Part shown: in pieces, positions 46,865-59,369 of the stretch | Position numbering within the stretch: the first letter of the stretch is position 1 | How the letters are laid out: the number at the start of each line of letters is the position of its first letter | From: Plantago major | Taxonomy: Eukaryota > Streptophyta > Magnoliopsida > Lamiales > Plantaginaceae | Direction: 5' to 3' | Length of the DNA stretch: 64,000 nt | NCBI GenBank assembly: GCA_026545765.1 | Contig: CM048844.1 | Coordinates: 23,506,237 to 23,570,236 of the forward strand | Made by a program: the position numbers and the translations under genes | Notes under the pieces: model-generated | Database searches by the model: none | What the model saw: only the letters and a program-made list of their open reading frames with translations | Told to the model about the DNA's origin: nothing

Positions 46865-48680
46865 CTAGCTATCAGACGGGGGTGGGTCTTTGTGACCAGG
46901 ACATGAATCGCTCCATCTCAGAATCAAGGCTCGTTCTCCTCCCTTCGTTCTCTGTCGCGCCGCTCCATCTCTTGAGTTAGAGCTGCAACTTGTTCCCAGA
47001 CCTGCGACTGCACCATTTCCGAGACCTGGTCCTGTGTGTAAACCGGATGTCTAGACTGCTGGGATGATGATGAGGAGCACCCCGGACTAGCCAATCTCAA
47101 ACCGAGGCTCCCGAGTCCATATATTCGTCCTTTGTTGTCCGGTTTGTTGACCTCTAGGAAGATGTTGTCAACTTGTTCAGTTAAGACATCACCAATCTCT
47201 TCCTCTGCCTCGCTACTGAGCATCAACCTCGACTGAAATCGTAAATAGCGAGATATCATGATCGATTCTTTGTTTTCAAAAATAACTTGTAATAGTATAC
47301 AAATATGAACTTTAAGCAACATAAACATATCAAGAAACGAGGCCCGGATCGGTCCATACCTCGCCCTTCTGCTTGGCCTTCTTGAAGATGTCATACTTGG
47401 ATGTCACCTCCCCCCGTGAGATCTGAACAACATATATAGTCAACAATTTATCATCTCACAAGTAATAGAGTAGAGTCACAATACATACACGTAATGCTAG
47501 ATTGAAAAAAAACATATATATACTTACCGATTGGTAATAATCAGTGAGAGTAGATCGCCTCCCAAGGTGGTGAACGGCCCTTCCTGCCGCATTAGACTGA
47601 GACGCCCGGTTCTGTCTGTTGATGTAGGCATTGTCCTGGACATCAGTTCGGCGCCAGTAGGCATCCCAAAGGGCCCACTCCGCTGCATCAACCTGTGGAG
47701 GCAATGGGCCATTCCGATCCCGAATGGCCTTCAATCTGAACCATATCCTCAGTTTAGATCCACGATCTAAATAAACACGCCAGATTTGTGGGATCAATCT
47801 GCTGGGAATGAAGTACTCCTTCTACATTCCCAATTTCATACAACATCCAAAGTTAATACATATATAACGTCACCATGTTACATCAATTTAATAAGATACA
47901 ACAACATAACAGATATGGTGACTAACATATCACCCAAACAAAGTGGCTAACATACCACTCACATATAGTGGCTAACATACCACTCACATTGTCCTAAATT
48001 TTACTAACACAATGGTGACTAACATATCACCCAAATAAAGTGTCTAACATACCACTCACATACAATGGCTAACATACCACTCATATTAAAACGATTATAA
48101 TAACAAATAAAGGAATGTCATATTTTAACTTACCCTCAGCTCACCAAAGTACTCGGCCCTCATGCGGTCCGAGATGTGAGACCAACACTCACCACCCTGC
48201 CCCGGTGGCTCTCTCCTGCTCCGGAAGATGTCACCTAGTTTGTTGTGGACCTCTCGAGGTCATAAACTGTTGTCAATGTATAAGATACAAGAAACAAATA
48301 TATATTACTTTAGTACAACAATTTATACTTGTCAACTATCATAAGTTATGTTTTACATATTTAAGAAGAATGTATAATACTTACTTGGCAGGACCAACAG
48401 GAAAAATCACAGGCAACCCGTCCCACGTGACGTTGGGATTCAGTGGATCAAACACGAGGTAGGGACAATCGTCATGGTCGCCCTCCAGTATGTGTCCGGG
48501 CTGAATGGTAGAGCCCCTGCTGCTATCACCTGATGGGGGGGTCTCAGGAATCCGAGACCTGCTGCCCTGACTACCAGAGCCCTCCCTGTCCTCTGACCCT
48601 GTCCCCGACCCAGCACTATCATGCGGCTGGCTGCGTGGGGGGGGGGGGGGACGATAGGTGGACTTCCTCTGTCGCGGCAT
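46865..48680 (-). pseudogene. TNPA-like gene of CACTA-3
   Basis: On minus the start MPRQRKSTYRPPPPP lies at 48680. Exon 1 runs to about 48388 and ends FPVGPAK at a GTAAGT donor. The next exon, which in CACTA-1 opens NLWPREVHNK, has TGA in place of the Trp codon here (near 48262), a nonsense change. Then comes the palindrome-bearing intron, then RLIPQIWRVY (about 47797) and VNKPDNKGRIYGLGSLGL (about 47130). Because of this and other breaks it is non-functional. Confidence 0.7.
47918..48080. repeat. Intronic array of GTGG/GTGA palindromes, CACTA-3 (short)
   Basis: Six copies of the 16-mers, two of GTGA...TCAC type and four of the other type. Two of these four are imperfect (gtgtctaac..., atggctaac...). 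It is much shorter than the array of its sister CACTA-1, so copy number changes fast. Confidence 0.85.
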
Positions 48681-48788
48681 CTGCAAAAACATGTAATAAA
48701 TACAATAAAATGTGTTAGTACGAGTTATAATACAGAACAAATTATAAGAACACATATAATTACTCAAGTGTTATCAACTACTAACTAG

Positions 48789-49538
48789 TTATAATACACA
48801 TAATATACCGTTATCGCCGTCCTCTAAGTCTACATATTGGTCCTCGTGCAGATCAAACAACTCATCATCTGCTTCTATGGGATTTTCTGCTTGTTTATCG
48901 ACATCCTCTTGTTGGTACGAGTTGGTAATTGAGTCGTCTTTCTCAATGTACTCCACTTTCGAGCGAGCACGAATAGGTACCGCAGCTAACCATTCCGCCT
49001 TATCGCGTTTCCTGCTTGGATATTCAAGAAACACCACTTGTCGTGCTTGAGTCGCCAGAATAAATGGTTCATACTTGGTTCGGTACCTCTTCTTTTGGTT
49101 CACATCAACCATTTCATACTGCTCGTTCTTCCTCGTACCTCCTGGATTAGGATCATACCACTCAACATAAAACAAGAAGGTTCGTTTCAATGGCAAGCCG
49201 GAATATTCAATCCTCACTATTCGTTTTAGCTTCCCGTGGAAATCAAACAAAGCAGCGTCTCCACAATCTTCTGCACCCTTAACACACTCCCCGGAGTTGC
49301 TTGTCGCCATGGCCGTGTTACATTCAGTCGTGTGGAACCTAAGGCCATTGACTATATAACCTGGGAATGTGTAGACCTTTTTGAATGGCCCCTCTGCGAG
49401 AGCCTTTAAGTATATGCATGTGACGTTGTTAATAGGATTCCGGACATACTCTCGGAACCAATCTGGAAATTCTGTAGGAATTTTTGAGTCAAGTAGTTCC
49501 TCTAGTGTATCCTCTGTCATCTGAGGATTTTCTTCCAA
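48789..49538 (-). pseudogene. DUF4216-containing tail of the CACTA-3 TNP2 transposase
   Basis: An open stretch of 249 residues with FPDWFREYVRNPINNVTC, VNGLRFHTTECNTAMATSNS, FYVEWYDPNPGGTRKNEQYE and RQVVFLEYPSRKRDKAEWLA, parallel to CACTA-2 and to the remnant in CACTA-1. The upstream part of the gene is cut off by the gypsy element at 49664. Confidence 0.82.
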
Positions 49539-49663
49539 ACAACGCTTTTTGAAAAAACTGCAAACATTGATTCGATGATAAGTCTATAATTAAAGGAGAG
49601 ACTTACGTAGATATATTAAAATTTAAAGAAAGTGTTGCTCACCTCGCAATTGGTCAACCTCAG

Positions 49664-50543
49664 TGTTGATACGAAAATATGTCCAATCCGTCATAGGCGC
49701 CTTGGAACGAATCCTGAGGCATCCCGAGTTGTCTAAAGGACCCGAGACACAATGATCCGACCCATAGGTCCGACCCACCCGGGTCCGACCCTTCCTATAA
49801 AAGGGACAGAGTACTTAAGAGATACTGGGTCCAACCCTTGGTCTGCAGGTCCGACCCATCGAGGTCCGATACGGATGATCATTCGGACCCAACATGACAA
49901 TCTCACAAGCAACCAAGTAGACTGGCACTAGAGAGTAGGGAGGTCCGAGCCATAAGGTCCGAATCGGAAGAGTTGGGCAAACCTAGGGAACTTCCCCATA
50001 AACAGCCCAATACGGTTCGGACCAAGCGTCCGGACCAACCTCTTCGGACCTTGGCCCACGGCAGACTATGTCACACCCTCTAAAACTCTCTTGATAATGA
50101 CTAAACTACCCCTAAAAGACCAAAATGGTATGGGCTAAGTGTCATTATTGGGCCATGGGCCTAAACAAGCCTTGGGGGCTCGATCAAGGCCTTACACTTG
50201 GCACGATCCTGGGGAGTCCTTCTCTTTGAGAAATTCCTATAAATATGGCACACTTCCCCATGTTAAGGTAAGTCATCAGACATAAGCTAATCTCAAACAT
50301 TATACAGAGCAGATCTTCAGTCTCTCTTGAGTAAAGTCTCTAACCGGTTTGACGCTTGGTAAACTGGGTCCTAACCCCCCCCCCCAAGCTGCTTGTGCAG
50401 GTCCTTACGCATCACCTCTTACCAGTACGACGGTTCTTACGGGCCCTTACTCTTTGGTTCTTACTCGAAGGTGGTCTAGGTACTTAGAGTGAAGGAAAGC
50501 AAGGAAAATTCATTAAGTGGTTGGGGGACTTTTTCCCTCAACA
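49664..50543 (+). repeat. 5' LTR of the gypsy element (880 bp)
   Basis: It starts TGTTGATACG and ends CTCAACA. Many copies of GGTCCGACCC / GGTCCGA occur in the first 400 bases. TATA-like words are at 49796-49803 and 50238-50245. The second (TATAAATA) is better placed to drive the genomic RNA. Confidence 0.9.
50238..50245 (+). promoter_or_regulatory. Likely TATA box in the 5' LTR
   Basis: TATAAATA about 300 bp before the LTR end. Inferred from motif and place. Confidence 0.45.
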
Positions 50544-50546
50544 TTT

Positions 50547-50562
50547 TGGCGCCGTCTGTGGG
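50547..50562 (+). promoter_or_regulatory. Primer binding site
   Basis: TGGCGCCGTCTGTGGG starts 3 bases after the LTR. The first nine bases fit the 3' end of plant tRNA-Asp, the usual primer class for such elements. The rest fits less well. Confidence 0.65.
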
Positions 50563-50594
50563 AATCCTTACGAAAAGTTCCGTTCTCTTCAGTA

Positions 50595-52739
50595 ATGGCA
50601 AGAACAAGAAGGTCCGCAAGAACCAACGCTACTACAATTGGCTCGCCTGCTCCAAGGCAAAGAGGTAGACCTCCCACTAGGAGAGGCAGGGTGGCAGGAA
50701 CTCCTCCAAGAGATACGATGGATTGTCCAAGCTACGGCCATACCGCCAGTCTCTCTTCAGATGAGGAAAGAGCCACTGATCCGCCAATAAGGACCCAGAT
50801 GCTTGGGGTCGAAGGACAAATTCCTCCGCCAGGAACACATGGCCCTCCTCCAGGAAGAAACTTTACCCTTCCAAATGGGCAGATCATCCGTCCCAGCGAA
50901 TTCGGGATGAATGAGAATCAGTTTGGCCTCTTACTCACCACTATTCAAGGATGCTTTGGATCAAACAACCTCCAGCCTGCTCAACCCACTCCTCCTTTGG
51001 CAATTCCGAGACAATCTGAACCCGCACAATCCAGAAATGAGCATCGTCCTATCCAACAAAGGCTGGGGGAACAAGCTCATCCGGAAGATCTAAGGAATCT
51101 TCTCAACAGGAGGGCCGCTGCTTCTCACGAACAGCGAGGGAAAAGTCCAGTGATGCAACGAGTGGATGAAGTTGGAACTAGTCGTCGTAGAGCACAACAA
51201 CATGCGCCAAGAGATCAGGTGGCGGAAAGAATCTCGATAGTCCCTATTGATGACCTTCCTCTGGATGTGGCTATCAACCCCAGGACTGGTGAGAAGCTAA
51301 CAGCTGAGCAGATTTATCTTCAACAAAAGGCCTTAGAAATGCAAATCGCCACTCTGAGCAAGATGGTGAAGGCACATGAGAAGGTAACTCTTAGAGCTCC
51401 CAATCCTCTATGTGACGAGATCAGGAAGGAAAGAAAATGCCCCGACTCCACTATCCCAAACCTTGAACACTATTACGGAGATACTTGTCCTGTGGGGGCA
51501 CCTTACTAGATACGAAAGTAAGATGGAGACCAACGGCCTGAATGACAACATGAAAGCTCTCAACTTTTCCACTACACTCTTTGGGGAAGCAATGGATTGG
51601 TGGACCTCACTGCCTAATGGTTCCATCAAGTCCTATGCGAATATCGCTTCCCTCTTCCTGAAAAGATTTGAGAAAGCAAAGAAGAGAAAGAGGCAGTTGA
51701 GCACTTGGAAGGAATAATCCAGAAAGAGCATGAGGACCTTAGAACCTTTCTTGACCGTTTCAATGCCAAAGTACGCCAAGTAGAACCTCATAGCATCAAA
51801 GAACGGGTCCGACACCTATATGCCAACACTTATAATGATGATCTCAGAAAAAAGCTTTCCAGTGAAGAAATCACAACTGAAAAGTACTTGGAAGATATCT
51901 GTGAAGGAGTCTTGTATGGAGAAGAGTATCGGCGAAATGTTCCGAAAAGAGCTGGAGCCAAAAGAGGAAAAGAGAAAGTAAGGCAAGAACCTCCTCCTCG
52001 TCAGGGAAAGTTTGAACAAAAAAGGGAACTTAGAGATAAGAGGGAATTCCGCAGAGAGAGGACTCCTCCAAGGAGATACGCCGAGTATACTCGCCTCAAC
52101 AGACCAAGATCCGACATCTTGGCTTCCATCGTTGAGAAAAACTTGGATATACAATGGCCAAAACCTACGAGGAGCAACAAGAAGAACAAAGCTTCCAAGG
52201 ACTACTGTAGGTTCCATAAGCAAAAAGGTCACTCAACGGAGGACTGTGTCCAGTTGAAGACAGAAATAGAGGGGATGATAAGGAGCGGAAAACTGAAAGA
52301 ACCTATATATGAAGAGGAACCTTCCAGACACCAAAAGAATGAACAAAGAAGGGAGGAGCGTGGTTCGGAACCTCCGACAGGATCCTTACCACCACCGCCA
52401 GCGGGGATCCCACCTCAGCATGCCCAAGGATACCGAGGGTACCACGATGATTTGGATATGGAAAACCTCCCCTATAGCGGAGTTATCAATGCCATTGCAG
52501 GAGGACCAACTGGGGGAGACAGTCGAAATGCAAGGGAAAGGACCGCGCAACACTTGAGAAACAACGATAGAGCCTATGCTCCTTCAGCCCTGAAGGGCAC
52601 AAACGCCATCACCTTTGATGATAGCGAAATCCCCCCACCAACGTCTGGTGGAGGAGATCTCAAGGACCCCGACGTTCCTTTGGTTGTTTCTCTGGTTATC
52701 ACCACTTACAAGGTCAACAAAGTACTTGTCGACACATGA
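50595..52739 (+). pseudogene. gag, with frame shifts, running into the protease
   Basis: It begins MARTRRSARTNATT at 50595. The first frame stops at 51509, the reading then continues in another frame (HLTRYESKMETNGLNDN... WWTSLPNGSI) to 51717, and in a third from about 51700 (EHEDLRTFLDRFNAKV). So there are two frame shifts in the capsid part. Near 52205 the zinc-knuckle-like YCRFHKQKGHSTEDC is seen, which binds the RNA genome in this lineage. The protease follows and ends at a stop inside its active-site motif (52737-52739). Confidence 0.85.
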
Positions 52740-55700
52740 AGTTCTTCCAATGTCATCTCCAAAAGGACTGTGGAGCAAATGCACTTGGGACAGATTCAAT
52801 ATGGGCGTGTGTATACTTCTTTGTTGGGTTTTGGAGGATCTGTAGTACGTCCCATTGGGAGTGTACCACTACAAGTCTCTATGGGCACCTTTCCGACAAG
52901 AGTGACTGAGACAATCCTCTTTGTGGTAGTCGATAGCACCTTCGACTATAACGTGATCCTGGGCCGCCCAGGACTTAACCAATTCAGGGCAATCGCTTCT
53001 CCCCTGCACAACAGGGTAAAGTTCCCAACCTCAAACGGTGTGGGTGAAGAAGTGGGCAATGTTAGAGAAGCCTGGGAATGCTACATCATGTCAACCAGAG
53101 GAGCCACAGTACCCGTTCTTTCGGTCACTAAGAGACCCATGAGTCCTCCTCCTGTGGCTCTTACCCCACTAAAGGAAGAAATTGGTGTTGGGTCGCTCAG
53201 GGAAAAGTTCCCCAAGACTGCCAGGATAGAACCTCATGAAGCCCTGAAAGAGGTTCAGTTGATCGAGGAGAACTTGGAAAAGACAACTCGGATCGGAACG
53301 GAGATGAGCACGGAAGTAGAGATGAAGCTCATCACATGCCTTCGAGACAATCACGATATCTTTTCCTGGAGCACCGATGATCTTAATGTGATAGACCCAA
53401 GGATCGCAGTTCACCGTCTGAACATGGATCCAACGGTAAAACACATCCGACAGAAGAGGAAAGACTTTGGGCCTGTTGAGGATGCTATCATAGAAGGAGA
53501 GGTGGACAAGTTGATGGAAGCAGGACATATCGAAGAAGTCAGATATTTTGATTGGGTCTGTAACGTGGTCCTCGTCGAAAAGGCTCCGGGAAAGTGGAGA
53601 ATGTGCAATGACTTCACTAGACTCAACAAGTTTTGTCCAAAAGATCCTTATCCATTACCCCGCATAGACCAGCTAGTTGATTCCACCGCAGGATGTGCAC
53701 TCCTGAGCTTCATGGACGCATATCAAGGCTTCTACCAAATCACGATGGCCCAGGAAGACATCAAGAAGACGACCTTCTTTGCGGCAGGAGGGGTCTACTG
53801 CTTCAAGGTCATGCCATTTGGCCTCAAGAACGCAGGTGCTACATACCAACGGCTGGTAAATAAGATGTTCAAAGAAGAGTTGGGCAAAACCATGGAAGTC
53901 TATGTGGATGACATGCTTGTAAAAAGCAAGACTGTAGAGGAGCACATCGAGCTTCTCAACAATTGCTTTTTCCATCCTTAGGAAATACGGAATGAAGTTG
54001 AACCCTGAAAAGTGCACGTTCGGAGTAAAGGGAGGAAAGTTCCTTGGCTACATGGTCACAGAGGGAGGTATCAGCGCTAATCCGAAGAAAATAAAGGCAA
54101 TCCTAGACTTACCACAGCCAAAAACTATCAATGAAGTTCAGAAGCTTCTGGGAAAGGTGATGGCATTAAGCCGTTTCATCTCCAAGTCCGCCGAGAAAAA
54201 CTTACCCTTTTTCAAGATTCTAAGGAAAGGAGACAAGTTTGAGTGGACGAAGGAGTGTGAAGAGGCCCTGGATAATTTGAAAAAATACCTCCTCTCACCG
54301 CCCCTCTTGTCTAAACCAATAGAGGGCGAACCTCTTTACCTTTATCCGCTCTTCCGATGAAGCAATGAGTTCTGTATTGGTGCGGATACAAGGCAACGAC
54401 CATTTACCCATCTACTATTTGAGCAAGGCACTTGTGGGCTCCGAGGCCAGATATGTCAAGATCGAGAAGCTCGCCTTCGCGCTAGTTTACACTGCACGAT
54501 GACTAAAGCCTTACTTCAAATCTCATCGAATCGTGGTCCTCACCAATGAACCACTCAAACATGTCCTAGGTAAGCCAGACCAGTCAGGACGTTTATCCAA
54601 GTGGGCGATCGAACTAAGTGAATATGATATCGGTTATCAAGCTCCATCTGCCAAAAAAGCACAAGTCCTTGCCGACTTCCTGGTAGATTATCTGGAGGAA
54701 ACAGACGGGGAAACCGAAAGCCCGCAAAAGGATATGAGCCACGTCAGGATCACTCAAGTAAAAGACTCCTTGGAGGAAGAGAAAGCAAAAGAGAACAGAC
54801 CCCAAGAGACACACGGGAATAGTCTCCAGCTTTGGACCAAGTATCAAGAACCCATGGACGATTCATTAAGGGTGAGGCACATGTTTCTCCTAGATGAGGC
54901 ATCCAACACTTCGGCACCTGCATCTTCCGACAAGAAGCAGGAGAAGGAAAAAGTGCCTACTCTCACTGTGGAGAACAAGTTGAGAGACAAGGATTGTTGG
55001 ATATTACAAGTGGACGGATCCTCTACTGGACGATTGGGAGGAATAGGAATTTTTATTGAAAGTCCTGAAGGAGCCAAGCTAGAATACGCCATCACCCTCA
55101 ACTTTAAAGTAACAAACAACGAGGCTGAGTATGAGACACTCCTCACCGGCCTAAGGATGGCGAGAGCTCTTCAGGTGAAAAGAATTAAGGCTTACACAGA
55201 TTCACAACTCGTGCAATCCCAGTTCTCCGGGTCCTTTACCGCTAAAGGGAATAACATGATCAAGTACTTGGAACTTCTCAAAAAAGAGGTTGAGCATTTT
55301 GAGGACTTCACTCTTGACCAATTCCACAGGGAATGGAACGAAAAAGCTGATGCCCTCTCCAAATATGCCTCGGCCTTAGGAGCTCTGGATACGAGAAGTG
55401 TCATCTTGATGACCCGCACGGACTCATCCTTGGCAAACTCCAATGGACAAGTTTTCCTCTTGAGCACTAAAAGAAACTGGATGACTGACATATTCCACCA
55501 TCTCAAGGACGGTTCTCTACCTTCAGATCCTAGAGAAGCAAGGAGGATTCTATGCCGAACCAACAGATACTTCATCATGGGAGATGATCTTTACAAAAAA
55601 TCCTTCACAGGCACCCATATGAGATGCCTGGATCCCCTGGAAGCGAAGGCGTGATGGAGGAGATCCATCTTTGGAAGTTGTGGAAGTCACTCGGGGAAGA

Positions 55701-56693
55701 ACCTTGGCGCAAAGATAATAAGACAAGGATACTATTGGCTACCATTGACATCGACGCTTAACTTGAGCGTGCTTGCGAAGACTGCCAATATTATGCCAAC
55801 ATACCACATCGCCCGACCAACCCTATGATTCCGTCAATTATAGCGTGTCCATTTGATCAATGGGGCATAGACATAGTTGGTCCCTTCCCACGCGGAACCC
55901 ATCAGAAGAAGTTCTTGATAGCAGTGGAGTATTTCACTAAATGGGTTGAGGCAGAGGCAGTTTCGACCATCACTGAAAGCAGGTTACGGACGTTCATCTG
56001 GAAGAACATCATCTGCCGCTTCGGACTTCCAAGAATCCTAGTGTCGGATGATGGGGCTCAGTTCTCAAGGGCAAGACTGAAGGAATGGCTTCAGTCATTC
56101 AAAATAGAACAGCGCTTCACTTCTGTTGGCCACCCCCAAGCTAATGGTCAAGTAGAAGCCACCAACAAGACCATCGTCAAAATCTTGGAGAAAAGGTTGA
56201 GGACCTCCCAAGATAGTTGGGCAGATGATCTCGATGCGGTCCTTTGGGCACATAGGACGACGACTCGGACCTCTACACAAGAGATGCCTTTTTCCCTTGT
56301 CTATGGATCTGAGGCAGTCATTCCTTCGGAAGTAGCAGTGGAAACCCAAAGGATCCAGCAGTACAACCCGGCTGACAATGAAGTCGCAAGGATCTACGAC
56401 CTTGAGCTCCTTGAAGACAAACGAAGTAAGGCATTAGCTAACATACTCCGATACCAAGCCATGACTGCTTGAGCTTACAACAAGCATGTCTTCCCTAAAG
56501 ATATACAAGTCGGAGACTTAGTCCCCAGAAGAGCCGATATTCTAAGCAATGTTGGGAAACTCAAGCCCAAATGGGAAGGACCTTACAAAGTTACTGGAGC
56601 TAGAGTCAATGGAAGCTTTGAGCTAGAAGACGACCAAGGGCGAGCCTTGAAGAGAACTTGGAATGCCAAGAACCTCCAAAAGTTCTACACTTA
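52740..56693 (+). pseudogene. pol: protease end, reverse transcriptase, two RNases H, integrase, broken
   Basis: Reverse transcriptase: WRMCNDFTRLNKFCPKDPYP, FMDAYQGFYQI, and the catalytic YVDDMLVKSK near 53910. There is a frame shift at about 53980, another at about 54350, and a stop at 54500-54502 within the first RNase H. The second, archaeal-type RNase H spans about 54990-55370 (ILQVDGSSTG, NNEAEYETLL, YTDSQLV). The integrase has a zinc-binding remnant (CEDCQYYANIPHRP), then DIVGPF, SDDGAQF and GQVEATNKT with the D, D, E triad (55870-56170). A stop lies at 56470-56472, after which the tail continues to KFYT-stop at 56693. Enzyme names follow from the motifs. None can be made as one polyprotein. 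Confidence 0.9.
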
Positions 56694-59369
56694 GGAAAGG
56701 AGCATTGCAATAACTGCCACTTTTTGTCGATCTATTTTTGTGTTTATGAACAGGCCTCGAAGCCCCCAAGTTGTAATTCGATTTCCGTCAAGTCAATACA
56801 ACTTTGCTTTCATAACGCATCTTCACTCCGCTCGGGTCAAGTCCTTCGGACCCCGTTGCCCGACCGAATCACAAGGAAAGTCACCTAGCTGCTCGTTTCG
56901 GGTCTAAGTTGCACACCGATCCGAGCAAGCTTAACACAATGAAACAGAAAGACAACGATAACAAAAACAAGCGCATTTTATTTAAACAAAGTAAGGACCA
57001 AGTTACAAAGTGAAGAGCCCGAAGAGCCCTGATCAAGCTTATAAAGACACAAGCACCTATTCTAGCTAACTCTCCTACTCTTCCAAAAGCTCCATCTTTA
57101 GAAGAACGATCTTGTACTTCCGAGCGCCTATCGGAACGAATCCGATTCGGTCATGATCAATCCTACACCTGCGAACATTCCGAATAAGGAAGAACTTGAC
57201 TTTTTCAACAAAACAAGTTCAACTCCCAGAGATCATGGAGTTCCTTTCGGACAACCTAGTATCTGGGAGCGAACGACCAGGATAATCGAGGCCATTCGAG
57301 ACATCCCGATAGAATGCTTCATGACCTCCGAACGGAATAAACGGTTCCGAAGTAAGCAAGTATCACCACGACAATCTGGATCGTCTCCTACCAGATACTA
57401 CAATGAATCCTTCTCGAATTACTCAAGTATTTGGAAGGGAACAACCCGGATAATCGGAACGATCCAAGTTACTCCGGAAGCATCCGCCGAGCCGACTCCC
57501 AACAAGATCGGTAATGTCAGGAACTCCGTTCCAGAATTGCAGGAAGCCCCCGCAGGCCTTCAATTCTGGGAATGAAGTTTCCGATACAACCGGGCTGCTC
57601 GGATATGGACCAACGGACCTTAGTCATGTAGCTAGCTCACGATGGTTTGCAGTTCTGATCCCCAACAAGACCAGCATTATCAGGAACTCCCTTCCAGAAT
57701 TGCAAGTAGCCCCCGGGCCTTCAATTCTGGAATGAAGTTACCAATGAAACCGGACTGCTCGGTCACGGAACCACAAGGGCGAGCCGAACAACTTACTCAA
57801 GCAAACGTTTTCCGACATGCCTCCGAGAGAGAGTGGCGGTATCCCCTTTTCCTTCCAAGCTTAGCAAGTAGACCTTCTCGGGCCTTCCATACTTGGAAAA
57901 AAGGGGAGGATACGACCAAATCTATCAAAGACGGGTTGGACTGTAGCAAGTTCCGCCCAGAGATTTCCGAACGACTACCCCAAATATTCAAGGTTGGCCT
58001 GTTTCAAGATCCCGGAATATTGGAAAGAATATTTCCAGAATAACCATACCAACTTGAGGTCACCCCGACCCCTACGTCTATCCGGAAGACGAACAACTCA
58101 ACGAGACAGCTTCGATAGAAGGCCTTCCAACATCCCGGACGGATCTTACACCGAACCTCGGAATACTGGAAGGGCTTCTACCAAACCAATCATGCCGACT
58201 TGTCGTCCCCCGGATGCAGACTCAACGTGAAACGACTCGGATATGCTAGAAACTCATAATTTAATGTTGGGAAATCCCCCGTGCCATCGAGCTAGTCTAC
58301 CCCCTCCGGGGCTCAAGCTATTGCTACCAACCATAGCCCCGGAGAAAGAAGATTAGTAAGAGGATCCGAAGGAGCTTGCATCCGAATGACTTGACTTCAT
58401 CGTCTCCAGCATGGTCTGACCCGGAGAGATTTCCGAAACACCGCGAAACCTCTAGACGCAAGATCACGCATAGGGACGGTGGTGTAAACCCACTCGTCAG
58501 ACGTCCGGACCCAGGATTCGGACCACTTATTACTATAAAAGGGATGGAATGATCTAGCGAAAAGCCGTACAATCCAAGGGTATATATAGAAGTGAAGGAC
58601 CAATCAGTAGTCGCCACGTGGCCTGTAACCACCGGCGATGGGCTTAACGTCAACGCTATCGCCCAACCAAAAAAGAAAATCCTTCACATTGCGGCCTTCT
58701 TGGTGAATTACCCATTCGGATGTGTCACCGAGGTCGCCATGATAACCTCCGTACCGATTGTGACCGTGAAAGTCACTCAACTTTTCTCTTGCCGCATTTT
58801 TACCAACTTCTCACAAGTCAACATGATTCGGAACGGCACACCAAGTCCCTACGGACCGAGCAGGATGATAACATCCGAACTAGTCCTACTTGTTATAGCT
58901 TTGGAAAAACCAATTTTTTCTGTATGGTTAACATTTGAAGACATGGCTCCGAATCACTTCTGTTTATTCACGGCAATAAACATTTGGAGTTATGATCCGA
59001 ACGAACGCCATGTCCGACCGTCCCACGAGCCAGTAAAGGGAGAATTTACTTAAGGCAATTAACGTCCGGGAAATTGGGCCTCGTGGACTCGGACACATTA
59101 TCCGAACAAGCCGAGACAATGAAAACTTCGAGTTACTGATCAATTTTACAAATTCAAACGCGCAAGGAGAAGCATGCATTCGGAAGGGCAATAACACAAG
59201 CCAGTAATAAAAGTTGTTTCGACTCACCAACGAGCCCGGACCCATAACACAGATATCGAGTCAAATGTATAGATTAAGCAAGTTATACAAAACAGCGACT
59301 AAGAAGGAAATAACATTGTCTCAAGGCCTGAAGGCTCACAATTACAGAAATCCGGGGCATACCCCACCT
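56694..59369. other. Long spacer between pol and the antisense gene
   Basis: No domain is seen on either strand. A 104-bp unit is repeated with a 163-bp offset (57498-57602 and 57661-57764: 'cccaacaaga...ttccagaattgca...ttcaattctgg..atgaagtt'). TATA-like words at about 58526 and 58582 exist, but no gene follows them. Such repeat-bearing 3' regions are common in Tat elements. Confidence 0.6.
57498..57764. repeat. Direct repeat in the 3' spacer of the gypsy element
   Basis: Two copies of about 104 bp, 163 bp apart from start to start, differing at roughly one base in eight and by short indels. Confidence 0.75.

Larger units (their letters stand above)
46289..49663 (-). mobile_element. CACTA-3, left part (inserted in CACTA-2, itself split by a gypsy element)
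   Basis: It begins CACTACAAAATAACTGG at 46289, right after ATA, the probable left copy of the 3-bp duplication. Subterminal GACGGATA repeats and the interior match CACTA-1 closely, so both belong to one family. The visible genes on minus are a TNPA-like pseudogene and the tail of TNP2. The retrotransposon starts at 49664. The right end of CACTA-3 is outside the window. Confidence 0.88.
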
